In this document: in pieces, positions 16,656 through 26,352 of the stretch
Layout: every line of letters starts with the position of its first letter
Position numbering within the stretch: the stretch's first letter is position 1
Assembly: GCF_003943815.1 (NCBI RefSeq)
Contig: NZ_RJNA01000007.1
Span: 1 to 64,000 of the forward strand
Length of the DNA stretch: 64,000 bases
DNA from: Streptococcus cristatus
Lineage (GTDB): Bacteria; Bacillota; Bacilli; Lactobacillales; Streptococcaceae
Reading direction: 5' to 3'
Notes under the pieces: generated by a model
The model's database searches: none
Told to the model about the DNA's origin: nothing
Seen by the model: the letters and a program-made list of their open reading frames with translations, nothing else
Position numbers and translations under genes: made by a program

Positions 16656-17652
16656 TCTTTTCCCCTTCTAACAATGGAACACTGATTTCGATAGAAACTC
16701 CTTTTTTGGGAGCCGTTAGAATCTTCAAGGTGCCAGCCATATCATGCACTCGATCTTCAATGTTTTTCAAACCATAACTCATGTCAGCCAAGCTAGTCGG
16801 ATCAAAACCGATTCCGTCATCAGAAACCTTGAGTTTGAGTCTATTTGGCGTCTGATAGAGATAGATGTCCAGACGACTGGCCTGAGCATGGCGCAAGGTA
16901 TTATTGATTATTTCTTGGATAATCCTAAAAATATGCTCCTCTATCTGCTTGGGCAGGCTGACCACCTCATGCTTAAACTGGACAGTCAAGTCTGACTTAT
17001 CTGTCAACTCTTTGATTAAGACATTCATGCCCTCTACCAAGGTCCGATTTTCCAACTCTGTCGGACGTAAATGTAAGAGCAAGATCCGCAAGTCTTTTTG
17101 CGCTGTCTCTAGAATGTCTGCGATTCCCTTTAACTGCTTCTGGAGATTGTTTTTATCAAGATGCTCCACATTTCCAGCGACACCTGAAAGAATCATATTA
17201 GCAGCAAATAGCTCCTGACTGACCGTATCATGCAAATCGCGAGCAATCCGCCTGCGTTCTTTTTCGATAATCTTCTCTTCTGCCTGCAAGGTCTGATTCT
17301 CAGATTTCTGCAAATTTTCGGTTAGACTATCCAACTTTTCTTTTAAGCGGATAAGAGAATCGTCCAGTTCTACCTGCCCGGTTTCTTGTATGTCACCGCC
17401 TTCTAAAATAGCTTTTAAATTCTTTTGAACTTGAGAAAGAGACAGGTGCTGAAGAAAGCGCGCAGCAGCGGCCAAGAAAATAGTCAGCGCTAAGCCCAGA
17501 ACCAGAACAAAAAAGGCAAAGGACTGGAGCAGTTCCAGATTATTCAGCAGCTTTTGCCATTCTAAATTAAAAAGATTAAAAATGTAATGAAAGATAATCC
17601 CTAAAACGAAGAAGGTATAGAGAAAAATAAGCAAATAACTTGTTTTTTTCAC
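16633..17652 (-). CDS. liaS: Sensor histidine kinase LiaS (VraS family)
   Basis: Membrane sensor kinase of the envelope-stress pathway. The 339 residues comprise two transmembrane helices (about 7-29 and 43-65) with a very short extracytoplasmic loop, a HAMP-like/coiled linker, a HisKA_3 dimerisation domain with the phospho-acceptor histidine in ARDLHDTVSQE (about 141), and an HATPase domain (DDGIGFDP, YGLKNIEDRV). The near-absent sensor loop marks it as an intramembrane-sensing kinase that works with LiaF. It overlaps liaF by 4 bp and liaR by 23 bp. Confidence 0.95.
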   Translation of the reverse strand: MKKTSYLLIFLYTFFVLGIIFHYIFNLFNLEWQKLLNNLELLQSFAFFVLVLGLALTIFLAAAARFLQHLSLSQVQKNLKAILEGGDIQETGQVELDDSLIRLKEKLDSLTENLQKSENQTLQAEEKIIEKERRRIARDLHDTVSQELFAANMILSGVAGNVEHLDKNNLQKQLKGIADILETAQKDLRILLLHLRPTELENRTLVEGMNVLIKELTDKSDLTVQFKHEVVSLPKQIEEHIFRIIQEIINNTLRHAQASRLDIYLYQTPNRLKLKVSDDGIGFDPTSLADMSYGLKNIEDRVHDMAGTLKILTAPKKGVSIEISVPLLEGEKNENITSG

Positions 17653-18344
17653 TTTCTAACAACCTCCACATTTCCTAAAAAGCTGACCAAGACAATTTTT
17701 ACCGTTTTGCTGGCTCGCTTATAATCAGGCGTCGTCAGAGAAATCGTTTCATTGCGTAGCTTGCATGGCGGATGATTTAAAAAATTCAAATCTCCATACA
17801 AAGTGTTAATCTGAAGCTGAATTTCTACATCTAAAGGGATGATAATCTTGGTGTCCCCAAAGCCCTTACGAATCACAATCACATTATCATGATTAACCAC
17901 AATGACATCCTCTAAATGAATGGTATCCTTTCCCATCATTCTCAAGAGATTGATGTCATGAAACTGGCAGTCATCCTTTGAGAAATGCTGCAAATCCCCC
18001 AACCAACGATTTTTTTCAGCCCGAACTTCGGTCGCATCTTCAAAGAAAAGATGGGTTTCTTGATTTTCTTTATAAAGATAAGGATAGGCCACAATCATGC
18101 CGTAAATCAAGGCGAAGAGGACAGCGGCAATAACAAAAGGATTGAGCATGATAATGAAAAAGAAGACAATCATGGTCGCAACCAATAGCGAATTGCCTCT
18201 CTGCTTGCCGAAATAATAATATAAAAACAAGAGAAAGAGTAGCATGATGAGAACAACACGCGAAAAATCGGCAGCCAGCATGGTAACCAGCGCCATTGAT
18301 AATAGAATCGCTTCAACAAAGATGAATAATTGAACTTTCCACAT
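17649..18344 (-). CDS. liaF: LiaF membrane inhibitor of the Lia system
   Basis: Negative regulator that holds LiaS inactive until the envelope is stressed. The 231 residues have four predicted hydrophobic helices in the first 95 residues (IFVEAILLSMALVTMLA, VLIMLLFLLFLYYYF, a third and a fourth) and a soluble C-terminal LiaF-like beta domain (about 120-231). First gene of liaFSR. The ribosome site GGAAGGGA precedes ATG 18344. An extended -10 (TGTTACAAT) lies 24 bp upstream. Confidence 0.92.
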   Translation of the reverse strand: MWKVQLFIFVEAILLSMALVTMLAADFSRVVLIMLLFLLFLYYYFGKQRGNSLLVATMIVFFFIIMLNPFVIAAVLFALIYGMIVAYPYLYKENQETHLFFEDATEVRAEKNRWLGDLQHFSKDDCQFHDINLLRMMGKDTIHLEDVIVVNHDNVIVIRKGFGDTKIIIPLDVEIQLQINTLYGDLNFLNHPPCKLRNETISLTTPDYKRASKTVKIVLVSFLGNVEVVRK

Positions 18345-18368
18345 AGCTATTCCCTTCCTTACATGTCT

Positions 18369-18377
18369 ATTGTAACA
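18369..18377 (-). promoter_or_regulatory. Probable extended -10 promoter of liaFSR
   Basis: The minus strand reads TGTTACAAT upstream of liaF, with a T-rich run where the -35 would be. I could not identify a LiaR box with confidence. Confidence 0.4.
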
Positions 18378-18487
18378 AAATTAAGCAAAAAAACCTCCGT
18401 CTGAGGCATGAAATAGCAAGATTATCCTATCTTAACCAGCTGAACTTCTTGGTGCTAGACTTCTCTACTCTTTTCCTCTAAAAAGCA

Positions 18488-18539
18488 AAAAATCACTTCA
18501 AATGCTGTTTAAGCAAAACAAACATCTAAAGCGATTTTT
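18488..18539 (-). terminator. Long-stem terminator of the phosphodiesterase-fold gene
   Basis: Minus-strand arms 18539-18523 and 18504-18488 form a 17-bp stem with several G-U pairs and no mismatch, extended by an inner TGTTT/AAACA stem, and followed by T runs. On plus the same positions would be A-C mismatches, so the hairpin works leftward only. Confidence 0.85.
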
Positions 18540-18566
18540 AACTTTATTTCTATTGTTTAGATAAAC

Positions 18567-19382
18567 TTAGAAATGGACTTGAGCTTCCAAGCCAAAATGG
18601 TCACTAACGACTGGACCACGTTTCCCATCAAAAACAACAGCAGATCTTTCAATATTGAAATCTTTACTTGTAAAAATATAATCAATTTTTAGAGCATCTT
18701 TGTTTCCTGCCCAACCAGCAATATCGCCTTCAACCGTCGCTGTACCAATCGTTTGGTCAGCCACCTTATGGCTGTCCTGAAGAACAAGCGGGCTTTGAAG
18801 AATGTGCTGGTAACCCTCGTAATCAACGGGATTGTTAAAATCTCCCATGAGGACAAGAGGAGTCTCAACTTGCAAGAGCTCAGATTCAAATTTCGCCCAC
18901 TCTCCTTGGAAGCCTTTATCCCACCAAGATAAGTGACAAGAAGCAACCGTGATAGGCTGACCATTGAGCTCCGTTTCTGCCAGCAAGACTTTACGTGTAT
19001 GGTAGTCACTTGGATCATTGATATCAGACACCAAGAGTTCTCTTGCCTTCAGGGGTTTTCTAGACAGGATTGCGACCCCTTCATTGTAAATATCAAACCC
19101 AATATGATTATAAGCCCAAGACCAGTAATAGTCCAGACCTGCCTCAGCTAGTTTCTCAACCAGACGCAGGGCATAGTGGTCCTGGTGAATCGGAATGGCG
19201 CCATCTACCGCATAATAGAAGGGAGCCTGAACAACCTGTTCAGACTCCACTAATTGATTAACTTCCTGCAGGCAAATGACATCATATTTTTCTTGGAGAA
19301 TCCGCTCAGCTAGCTGATTTAGCTTGCTTTCTTGTTCTTCTTCCATCCAACTATGAGTATTTAAAGTCAGGAATTTTGCCAT
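18567..19382 (-). CDS. Endonuclease/exonuclease/phosphatase-fold hydrolase
   Basis: A 271-residue enzyme of the DNase I/Mg-dependent phosphodiesterase superfamily. It has the metal-binding glutamate in VICLQEVNQ (about 36-44), the general Asp/Asn site in VLMGDFNNPVD, and the terminal SDHFGLEAQ. No signal peptide, so it is cytoplasmic. The substrate is uncertain: members cut DNA, sphingomyelin, inositol phosphates or other phosphodiesters. It sits 17 bp downstream of ptsG on the same strand and shares its transcript, hinting at a sugar-phosphate link, which is inference. A strong terminator follows. Confidence 0.85.
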   Translation of the reverse strand: MAKFLTLNTHSWMEEEQESKLNQLAERILQEKYDVICLQEVNQLVESEQVVQAPFYYAVDGAIPIHQDHYALRLVEKLAEAGLDYYWSWAYNHIGFDIYNEGVAILSRKPLKARELLVSDINDPSDYHTRKVLLAETELNGQPITVASCHLSWWDKGFQGEWAKFESELLQVETPLVLMGDFNNPVDYEGYQHILQSPLVLQDSHKVADQTIGTATVEGDIAGWAGNKDALKIDYIFTSKDFNIERSAVVFDGKRGPVVSDHFGLEAQVHF

Positions 19383-19399
19383 GATTTCTCTTTTCTATC

Positions 19400-21592
19400 T
19401 TACAATTCTACTTTAGCCACAACTGTCTTAGCAGCGACTTTACCGAATTTTTCAACTGCTACTGATTTGATTGCTGGAGCATTTGTGAAAACAACGATAG
19501 TGGTTGTTTCACGACCAGCTTCTTTAATAGCCGCCAAATCTGCTGTTACCAATAGATCACCTGCAGCAACGGTTTGTCCTTCTGCTACATGTACTTCAAA
19601 AGGTTTGCCTTCAAGGCTAACAGTATCCAAACCGATATGAACAAGAACTTCAAGACCAGCTTCAGTCAAAAGACCAAGAGCATGTTTTGTAGGGAAGACG
19701 CTTGTCACTTTACCAGCTACTGGAGAATAGATCTTGCCATTTGCTGGTTCAACCGCAAATCCGTCACCCATCATTTTTTGTGAGAAGACTGGATCTTTCA
19801 CATCTTCCAACTTGACCACTTCACCATCAGCAACGGTTTCAATTGCTTCTGTCACACCTTTGTAGCTAACTGCTGCAGCTGCAGACTCAGCTTTTTGGCT
19901 TGGTAGAGTTTCAGGAATTACTTCTCCTGAATCCAACAAGTCTTGGATATCAGATTTAAGAACGTCAGCTTTTGGTCCGTAGATTGCTTGAACACCTTGG
20001 CCTTTCATAACCAAGCCCATAGCGCCTTCAGCTTTCCACTGCTCTGCTGTTCCAACTTTTTCAGCATCTTTGACAGTTACACGCAGACGAGTCATACATG
20101 CATCTACATCAACGATATTAGCACGACCACCTAGAAGATTGATAACATTAACGGCTTGAGAAGCTGCAGCAACTTTACCATTACCAGATTCTGATGAAGA
20201 AGCTTCATCTGAACCTTCTGCTGTTTCATAGTTACCGTTGCGTCCTGGAGTTGCATAGTTGAATTTCTTGATCATGAAGTTAGAAATGAAGTACATGATC
20301 ACTGCAAAGAGAACTGTAACCCAGATAAAGTTGATGACATCCATACCCAAACCAGCATTGATTGCCATTGGAGTACGAGTCAAGAATTCGATTGATCCGA
20401 ATGAGTGTACACGAAGGTTGACGATATCTGCCATTGCAAATGCAGCACCTTGTACAAAAGCATAGATGATATACAACGGTGTTGCAACAAACATGAACAT
20501 GTACTCGATTGGTTCAGTAACCCCTGTCAAGAAGGTTGCCAAAGCAGTCGCAATCATCATACCTTTGTATTTGTGTTTCTTGTCAGCATCTACATTGCGG
20601 TAAATAGCTGCAGCAACACCCATAAGGATACCAAATGAACCGATCATTTGTCCAACTTTGAAGCGAGCTGGATGGAATGTGTCAAGCAAATATTGGTACT
20701 TAGTAGGATCAGCTGTCTTAGTACCAACCAAGTCAGTTGCCCAAGCCAACCAAAGTGGATCTTGTCCAAATACTTGAGTTCCTTTAGCAGCACCAGTCAA
20801 TACTTCATAAGTTCCCCCAAGTTGAGTATAGTTCATTGGGATAGTCAACATGTGGTGCAAACCAAATGGAAGCAAGAGACGTTCTAAAGTACCGTAGATG
20901 AATGGTGCTAGGATTGGTGCAGTATCTTGTGAATTTGCAATCCAAACACCGAAGTTGTTAATACCTGATTGAACAACTGGCCATACGAATGACAAAACAA
21001 TTGCTACGATTGCTGAACGCAAGATAACAACGAATGGTACAAAACGCTTACCATTAAAGAATGACAAAGCATCTGGCAATTTACGGAAGTTGTAGTATTT
21101 GTTATAAGCTGTTGCTCCGACAAAACCTGCGATGATTCCGACGAAAACTCCCATATTCAAAGCAGGAGACTCAAGAACACTGATAAAGTAATCAGAAACC
21201 TTGATGCTTCCTCCTAAGAAAGTGCTAACCACTGCTTTAGAATCTTTCAGCATATCGCTTGATACACCAAACATAACCCCAGTGATACGGTTAATCAAAA
21301 TGAAGGATAGACCTGCCGCAAAGGCACCACCAGCACGTTCTTTCGCCCAGCTACCTCCAATAGCAAGAGCAAAGAGGATATGCAGGTTACCGATAACCCC
21401 CCAACCAATTTGTTCTAAAACGCCACCAGTAGTCACTAGAAAACCTAGCTCAGGATTGATCATCGGAATTGACTTACCAATACTGATCATCAAACCTGCT
21501 GCGGGCATAACCGCAACAACCACCATCAAAGCTTTACCGAATTTTTGCCAAAATTCAAAGCTAAAAATGTTTTTGAATGAATCTTTCATCAT
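19400..21592 (-). CDS. ptsG: PTS glucose-type permease, EIICBA fused
   Basis: Sugar phosphotransferase permease that imports and phosphorylates glucose (or a related glucoside). The 730 residues run in EIIC-EIIB-EIIA order. The ten or so membrane helices (about 15-435) have glucose-family motifs such as LLPFGLHHMLTIP and GVTEPIEYMF. The EIIB domain has its phospho-cysteine in VDACMTRLRV (about 498), and the EIIA(Glc)-like domain has its phospho-histidine in VLVHIGLDTV (about 652). AGGAGG lies 5 bp before ATG 21592 and 8 bp before the next ATG (21589); either could start. It has a strong promoter plus a perfect cre, so CcpA control is likely. Substrate specificity among glucose, maltose and other glucosides is not fixed by sequence. 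Confidence 0.9.
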   Translation of the reverse strand: MMKDSFKNIFSFEFWQKFGKALMVVVAVMPAAGLMISIGKSIPMINPELGFLVTTGGVLEQIGWGVIGNLHILFALAIGGSWAKERAGGAFAAGLSFILINRITGVMFGVSSDMLKDSKAVVSTFLGGSIKVSDYFISVLESPALNMGVFVGIIAGFVGATAYNKYYNFRKLPDALSFFNGKRFVPFVVILRSAIVAIVLSFVWPVVQSGINNFGVWIANSQDTAPILAPFIYGTLERLLLPFGLHHMLTIPMNYTQLGGTYEVLTGAAKGTQVFGQDPLWLAWATDLVGTKTADPTKYQYLLDTFHPARFKVGQMIGSFGILMGVAAAIYRNVDADKKHKYKGMMIATALATFLTGVTEPIEYMFMFVATPLYIIYAFVQGAAFAMADIVNLRVHSFGSIEFLTRTPMAINAGLGMDVINFIWVTVLFAVIMYFISNFMIKKFNYATPGRNGNYETAEGSDEASSSESGNGKVAAASQAVNVINLLGGRANIVDVDACMTRLRVTVKDAEKVGTAEQWKAEGAMGLVMKGQGVQAIYGPKADVLKSDIQDLLDSGEVIPETLPSQKAESAAAAVSYKGVTEAIETVADGEVVKLEDVKDPVFSQKMMGDGFAVEPANGKIYSPVAGKVTSVFPTKHALGLLTEAGLEVLVHIGLDTVSLEGKPFEVHVAEGQTVAAGDLLVTADLAAIKEAGRETTTIVVFTNAPAIKSVAVEKFGKVAAKTVVAKVEL

Positions 21593-21628
21593 CCAGACCT
21601 CCTTATATTTTCACAAACCACCCCTTGA

Positions 21629-21642
21629 TGAAATCGTTTGCA
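21629..21642. promoter_or_regulatory. cre site downstream of the ptsG transcription start
   Basis: TGAAATCGTTTGCA matches TGNAANCGNWNNCW at all 14 positions. It lies just after the predicted start of transcription (about 21648), a roadblock position. Confidence 0.8.
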
Positions 21643-21654
21643 TTGAATAATACT

Positions 21655-21682
21655 ATTATACCACTATTTTTAATTTTGTAAA
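21655..21682 (-). promoter_or_regulatory. ptsG promoter
   Basis: The minus strand has TTTACA (21677-21682), a 16-bp spacer and an extended -10 TGGTATAAT (hexamer 21655-21660). Confidence 0.8.
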
Positions 21683-21759
21683 GGCTTTTATAAAAATTAT
21701 TTTGGGACTTTTTCCTATATTTAGTGGAATAATATATAGAATAAGGTAAAATTTTAGTA

Positions 21760-21773
21760 TGCAAGCGATTGCG
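21760..21773. promoter_or_regulatory. Second, near-consensus cre upstream of ptsG
   Basis: TGCAAGCGATTGCG matches the cre consensus at 13 of 14 positions and is nearly palindromic. It lies about 80 bp upstream of the ptsG -35 and could cooperate with the downstream cre. Confidence 0.5.
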
Positions 21774-21809
21774 TATATTCCCATAAATTTACTGAAATAA
21801 CAATAAAAA

Positions 21810-21846
21810 AAGCCGAGAAACATTCAATTCCATGTTTCTACAGCTT
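21810..21846. terminator. Terminator of the ami operon
   Basis: Arms 21846-21832 and 21823-21810 (minus strand) form a 14-bp stem with one bulge, ending in a T run on the minus side. A-rich and T-rich flanks on both sides suggest it also acts in the other direction. Confidence 0.8.
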
Positions 21847-21851
21847 CTTTT

Positions 21852-22778
21852 TTATTTATATTCTTTTTTATAGCGGTCAGCTTCTGCCTGATTAGCCCAG
21901 ACATAGTGACCAGGACGGATCTCAACCATGCTAGGTTGATCCACTGAGTAGTCATGCTGCTCTGGATCGTAAACCTTTAAGACCTTTTTGCGCTCCAAAA
22001 TTGGGTCTGGAATCGGCACAGCAGACAAAAGGGACTGCGTATAAGGGTGGATAGGGTTGTTAAACAACTCTTCTGTCTCTGCCACCTCAACGATAACCCC
22101 TTTATAGATAACAGCGATTCGATCTGAAATAAAGCGAACTACAGAAAGATCGTGAGCGATAAAGAGATAGGTCAAACCAAGTTCTTTTTGGAATTTTTTC
22201 AAAAGATTCAAGACTTGCGCACGGACGGAAACATCCAAGGCAGAGATTGGCTCATCCGCAATGACGAAATCTGGCTCCATGACTAAGGCACGAGCAATCC
22301 CAATCCGCTGGCGTTGACCACCAGAAAATTCGTGAGGATAGCGTGTCAAATGCTCAGCTAAAAGACCAACTTCACGAATGATATTCTTAACCTTTTGCTG
22401 ACGGTCTTCTTCATTTTCAAAAAGATGATAGTTATAAAGACCTTCTGAAATGATATAGTCAACCGTCGCACGCTCATTCAAGCTGGCAGCTGGATCTTGG
22501 AAAATCATTTGAATCTTACGGATCAATTCAGCTTCCTCAGATTTAGATTGCTTCCCGTTGATCTTTTTCCCTTCGTATAAAATCTCACCTGCACTAGTAT
22601 CGTTCAAGCCGATGATAGCACGGCCGATGGTTGTCTTACCAGAACCAGATTCACCTACTAGGGAAAAAGTTTCTCCTTTATTGATAAAGAAATTTGCATT
22701 TTTTACAGCTACAAATTTCTTACTTCCTTCGCCGAAGGAAATTTCTAAATCTTTAATTTCAACTAATTTTTCAGTCAT
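21852..22778 (-). CDS. amiF: Oligopeptide ABC transporter ATP-binding protein AmiF/OppF
   Basis: One of the two ATPases that power the oligopeptide permease. 308 residues. Walker [12 protein letters not shown] (about 38-48), signature [14 protein letters not shown] (about 150), Walker [14 protein letters not shown], and a C-terminal oligopeptide/dipeptide transporter extension ([16 protein letters not shown]). A strong AGGAGG precedes ATG 22778. It is the last gene of amiA-C-D-E-F and is followed by a terminator. The Ami system imports nutritional peptides and, in relatives, signalling peptides of the Rgg/ComR type. Confidence 0.95.
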   Translation of the reverse strand: MTEKLVEIKDLEISFGEGSKKFVAVKNANFFINKGETFSLVGESGSGKTTIGRAIIGLNDTSAGEILYEGKKINGKQSKSEEAELIRKIQMIFQDPAASLNERATVDYIISEGLYNYHLFENEEDRQQKVKNIIREVGLLAEHLTRYPHEFSGGQRQRIGIARALVMEPDFVIADEPISALDVSVRAQVLNLLKKFQKELGLTYLFIAHDLSVVRFISDRIAVIYKGVIVEVAETEELFNNPIHPYTQSLLSAVPIPDPILERKKVLKVYDPEQHDYSVDQPSMVEIRPGHYVWANQAEADRYKKEYK

Positions 22779-22788
22779 TTCCTTCCTC

Positions 22789-23856
22789 CTAAGCTTCTAA
22801 GTGATTGAAGCCCATTTTTGAACGAATTTTATCATGAAGGTTTTCGATAATAGCTGGCTTCTCAACCCTTGGTGCATCTTCGTGCAAGAGCCAGGTCTTA
22901 GCCCAGTGCGTATCGGAAACCTGAAAGGCAGGAGCTTTTTCTTCGAAATCAATAGCCATTGCATAGTCCGAACGAAGTGCAAAAGCATCCCCTTTAATGC
23001 TAGTGTATAGTGATGGTGGTGTACCTGGAATCGAGTAAAGTTCACCATTTGCTTCAGCTAACTGAGGCAAGCTAGACAGCAGGCTCCATGTATATGGATG
23101 TTTTGGATCGTAGAAGATTTCTTCAACCGTTCCATATTCAACGATTTCACCAGCATACATAACCGCTACTTTATCAGCAATACTTGCTACAACACCAAGG
23201 TCGTGGGTGATAAAGACAGTCGTAAAATGGTATTCTGCCTGCAATGACTTGAGCAAGTCAATAATTTGGGCTTGAATCGTCACATCGAGGGCTGTTGTTG
23301 GCTCATCACAGATCAGAATATCTGGACGACAAGCCAAGGCGATCGCGATAACAATCCGTTGGCGCATCCCACCAGAATATTGGAAGGGATACTCTTCAAA
23401 ACGTTTTTCAGCGTCTGGAATTCCAACTTTTGTCATGTAGTCGATTGCCATTTCTTTGGCTTCTTTGCTTGTTTTTCCTTGGTGTTTGATGATAACTTCG
23501 GTAATTTGACTTCCGATTGTATTAATAGGATCTAGACTAGTCATGGGATCTTGGAAAATAGTCGCAATTTTAGCACCACGGATGGGTTCCCAGTCTTTGT
23601 TGCTCTTTAGGGCCGTCAAATCAGTTCCTCGGTAATCAATCGTTCCTTGCGCTACACGGCCATTTTCTTCCAACATTCCAGTAAATGTTTTTGTCAAAAC
23701 AGATTTACCAGAGCCAGATTCTCCAACCAGAGCTAGAACTTCACCTTCAACTAGGTCAAGGGAAACGCCTCGAATGGCGGTCAATACTCTGTCACGAACG
23801 TCAAATTCCACGACAATATCGCGAGCAGTCAATATTACATTTTTATTTTTTGTCAT
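22789..23856 (-). CDS. amiE: Oligopeptide ABC transporter ATP-binding protein AmiE/OppD
   Basis: Second ATPase of the permease; pairs with AmiF. 355 residues. Walker [13 protein letters not shown] (about 45-56), the signature [14 protein letters not shown], Walker [14 protein letters not shown] and the transporter C-terminal segment [14 protein letters not shown]. The ATG at 23856 has AGGAG upstream. It is 8 bp after amiD and 10 bp before amiF. Confidence 0.95.
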   Translation of the reverse strand: MTKNKNVILTARDIVVEFDVRDRVLTAIRGVSLDLVEGEVLALVGESGSGKSVLTKTFTGMLEENGRVAQGTIDYRGTDLTALKSNKDWEPIRGAKIATIFQDPMTSLDPINTIGSQITEVIIKHQGKTSKEAKEMAIDYMTKVGIPDAEKRFEEYPFQYSGGMRQRIVIAIALACRPDILICDEPTTALDVTIQAQIIDLLKSLQAEYHFTTVFITHDLGVVASIADKVAVMYAGEIVEYGTVEEIFYDPKHPYTWSLLSSLPQLAEANGELYSIPGTPPSLYTSIKGDAFALRSDYAMAIDFEEKAPAFQVSDTHWAKTWLLHEDAPRVEKPAIIENLHDKIRSKMGFNHLEA

Positions 23857-23864
23857 ATTTACTC

Positions 23865-24791
23865 CTATCTATGTGTCCGTGGATCACTTGCATCGGCTAA
23901 GTTTTGACCAACTACGAAGAAGGACAGGGATACCAAGATCAGGGTTGTCAATGGAATCCAGAAAAGGTAAGCGTTGGTTGTTACGTTTTGTGAATAGTCG
24001 GAAATCAAGCGTCCCAAACTTGGTACTGTTACAGGAAGACCAAGTCCAAAGAAGGAAAGGAAGGCCTCGTAAGAGATAAAGTTTGGAAGCATTTGAGAAG
24101 TTGTCGTCACGATAACAGATACCAACTGGGGCATGATATTCTTGGTCACAATCTTATATGTCGGTGTTCCCAAGGTACGCGATGCCAAGTTATACTCCAA
24201 ATCACGGTAACGCATAATTTGAATACGGATCGTATACGCAATTCCTACCCAGCCAGTGATGGTCATGGCAAAGATCAAGTTCCAGAAACCAGCACCGATA
24301 GAATAAGTCAAGACAATGACAATCAAGAGTGCTGGAATATTTGAAATGACATTGTAGACTTCCATCATGATCCGGTCAACTGCTTTGGAAATTCCCCAGA
24401 TAGCACCAATAATGATTCCGATAATCAGGTTAATAAGTGTTGCAATAATGGAAATCAGGATAGAATTCCGAGCACCAAACCAAACACCGTCAAACAAAGA
24501 TTTACCATTACTGTCTGTACCAAACCAGTGTTCAGCGTTTGGTTTGATATAACGCATACTAAAGTCATTTACCTTGCTGACATCATTGAAATCGAAATTC
24601 GAGAACATTGGATAAATGAAACTCATCAAAACGATGGCAACCAGAATTCCTAACATGATCGTCGTTGATTTCTTTTTCAAGAACTGACGCATAACGGAGC
24701 GCCAGTATGAATAAGCTGGAGCATCAATCGTTTCAGAGGCAAAATCGTCACGTTTGACAAATTGGAATTTACTTTTATCAATTGTAGCCAT
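23865..24791 (-). CDS. amiD: Oligopeptide permease membrane protein AmiD/OppC
   Basis: Inner-membrane subunit of the peptide channel. 308 residues with an N-terminal cytoplasmic segment (about 1-40), one helix at about 40-62, an extracellular loop ([11 protein letters not shown]-like region ending [14 protein letters not shown]) and five further helices holding the EAA loop ([20 protein letters not shown]) that contacts the ATPases. The ATG overlaps the amiC stop by one base (TAATG). Confidence 0.94.
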   Translation of the reverse strand: MATIDKSKFQFVKRDDFASETIDAPAYSYWRSVMRQFLKKKSTTIMLGILVAIVLMSFIYPMFSNFDFNDVSKVNDFSMRYIKPNAEHWFGTDSNGKSLFDGVWFGARNSILISIIATLINLIIGIIIGAIWGISKAVDRIMMEVYNVISNIPALLIVIVLTYSIGAGFWNLIFAMTITGWVGIAYTIRIQIMRYRDLEYNLASRTLGTPTYKIVTKNIMPQLVSVIVTTTSQMLPNFISYEAFLSFFGLGLPVTVPSLGRLISDYSQNVTTNAYLFWIPLTTLILVSLSFFVVGQNLADASDPRTHR

Positions 24792-26287
24792 TATTTACCT
24801 CCTTTAGATGTTAATTTAATACGTGGGTCAAGCATTGTCATCAAGATATCACCAACTAAGAGGGCAAAAATTGAAAGACAGGTGAAAATGAATACAAGAC
24901 CAACCACCATTGAGTTATTCGACGCCTTAACAGAATCAATCAGCATTTTACCCATACCAGGAAAGGCGAAGACAGTTTCAGTCAGAGTCGCACCTGCAAT
25001 AACACCAACGATAGAAGCTGGAATACTAGACACCAATGGCACCATCGCATTTTTGAAAATGTGCTTGTTCGAAATTTCTTTCTCAGAAAGACCTTTGGCA
25101 CGGGCAAAGCGAACAAAGTCTTGGGACTGCAAGTCAATCATATAACGACGAATCCAGACAGCTGTCACAGGTGCGCTCAGAAGTCCAAGAATCAAGGATG
25201 GCAGAACATAGGAACGCCAGTCGCCTGCTCCCAAAATTGGGAAGGAATCTGGAAGTCCAATAGCTGAACCAGCCAAACGAACAATATAAACAAGAGCGAT
25301 GGTTGGCAGTGACATCATGAAGGTCAAGGCACCTGTTGAAATACTATCAAACCATGTATTTTTCAAACGAGCCATATAAGAACCAAGCGGAACAGCAATC
25401 AAATAAGAAAGCGCCACACCAATCAGACCAATAATAGATGAGCTGACAATCATCGATGGGTTTTGATAGTTATTCTTGGTTGCAGTGTAAGCATCTCCCT
25501 TGCCATATTTAGCAATATCCTGAGAGTCTGCCTTACTTGGAGTCTTGTAGGTACGAGAGTAAATATCTACAGCAGAAGTTTTCTTACCTGTTGGGAATTG
25601 AACTTCTGATGATTTTGTTTGACCTTGTCCTTGGGAAATAACTTGCAATACAGGCGTATTCGCATAAGTAGGATAAGAATTTCCTAAGTTCAAACTAACA
25701 AAGTTTTGATGAACAAATGGGAATTGGCCATTAAAATATAGAAGATATTTATGACGAGTACCAGAACCTACGACTGACCAACCAATGGCTGGGTCATTTT
25801 CGATACGGATGTAGCGCTTAAGATTTGGATTTTCCTCATCTTGAATCACATTTGGATGATCAATCTGAATCAGATTAGCATAGAACTCAAGTACACGCTC
25901 GTAAACTGGAACTTCACGAACAGCATAGAATTCTTTGCTTTCTTTGAATTGATACAATTTCCAACCTTTGCCAAGTTTTTCAACGTAGGCTTCGTAGATT
26001 TTTTTATTCTCATCGGTTGCCTCAGTGGTTACAGATTTATTTTCCTTCTTGGCTTTTTCCTGCAACTCTTTTGTATCATAATAATCAATATAACCCATCC
26101 GCTCATAGACTGTATTTTCATAGTTTGTCTTTTTATCTTCGGTTGTGGCTATCTTATTGTAGTTCGGGTCTTGTTTGAAAATCAATCTTCTCGGAACCAT
26201 TGTATAAATAATGGTATAGGTCAAGGTCGTTACCAAGAAAATCGACACAATTGAGCGTAAAATACGCATAAAAATGTATTTCTTCAT
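24791..26287 (-). CDS. amiC: Oligopeptide permease membrane protein AmiC/OppB
   Basis: The larger channel subunit. At 498 residues it is far longer than Gram-negative OppB (about 306) because of a roughly 250-residue extracytoplasmic insertion between the first helix (about 8-30) and the second (about 278). This is the streptococcal AmiC form, with which the length agrees. The C-terminal half holds the remaining helices and the EAA loop ([20 protein letters not shown]). AAAGGA precedes ATG 26287. A strong hairpin lies between amiA and amiC. Confidence 0.94.
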   Translation of the reverse strand: MKKYIFMRILRSIVSIFLVTTLTYTIIYTMVPRRLIFKQDPNYNKIATTEDKKTNYENTVYERMGYIDYYDTKELQEKAKKENKSVTTEATDENKKIYEAYVEKLGKGWKLYQFKESKEFYAVREVPVYERVLEFYANLIQIDHPNVIQDEENPNLKRYIRIENDPAIGWSVVGSGTRHKYLLYFNGQFPFVHQNFVSLNLGNSYPTYANTPVLQVISQGQGQTKSSEVQFPTGKKTSAVDIYSRTYKTPSKADSQDIAKYGKGDAYTATKNNYQNPSMIVSSSIIGLIGVALSYLIAVPLGSYMARLKNTWFDSISTGALTFMMSLPTIALVYIVRLAGSAIGLPDSFPILGAGDWRSYVLPSLILGLLSAPVTAVWIRRYMIDLQSQDFVRFARAKGLSEKEISNKHIFKNAMVPLVSSIPASIVGVIAGATLTETVFAFPGMGKMLIDSVKASNNSMVVGLVFIFTCLSIFALLVGDILMTMLDPRIKLTSKGGK

Positions 26288-26311
26288 TTATCGTTTCCTT
26301 TAAATTTCAAA

Positions 26312-26342
26312 AGAACTTTCTCTCGTTATTAGAGAAAGTTCT
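26312..26342 (-). terminator. Attenuating hairpin between amiA and amiC
   Basis: AGAACTTTCTCT - 7 nt - AGAGAAAGTTCT is a perfect 12-bp stem in the 65-bp gap after amiA. Only a weak T tract follows on the minus strand, so partial read-through is expected. This would let the binding protein be made in excess over the permease, or the hairpin may protect the amiA mRNA 3' end. Confidence 0.8.
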
Positions 26343-26352
26343 AGTGAACGAT

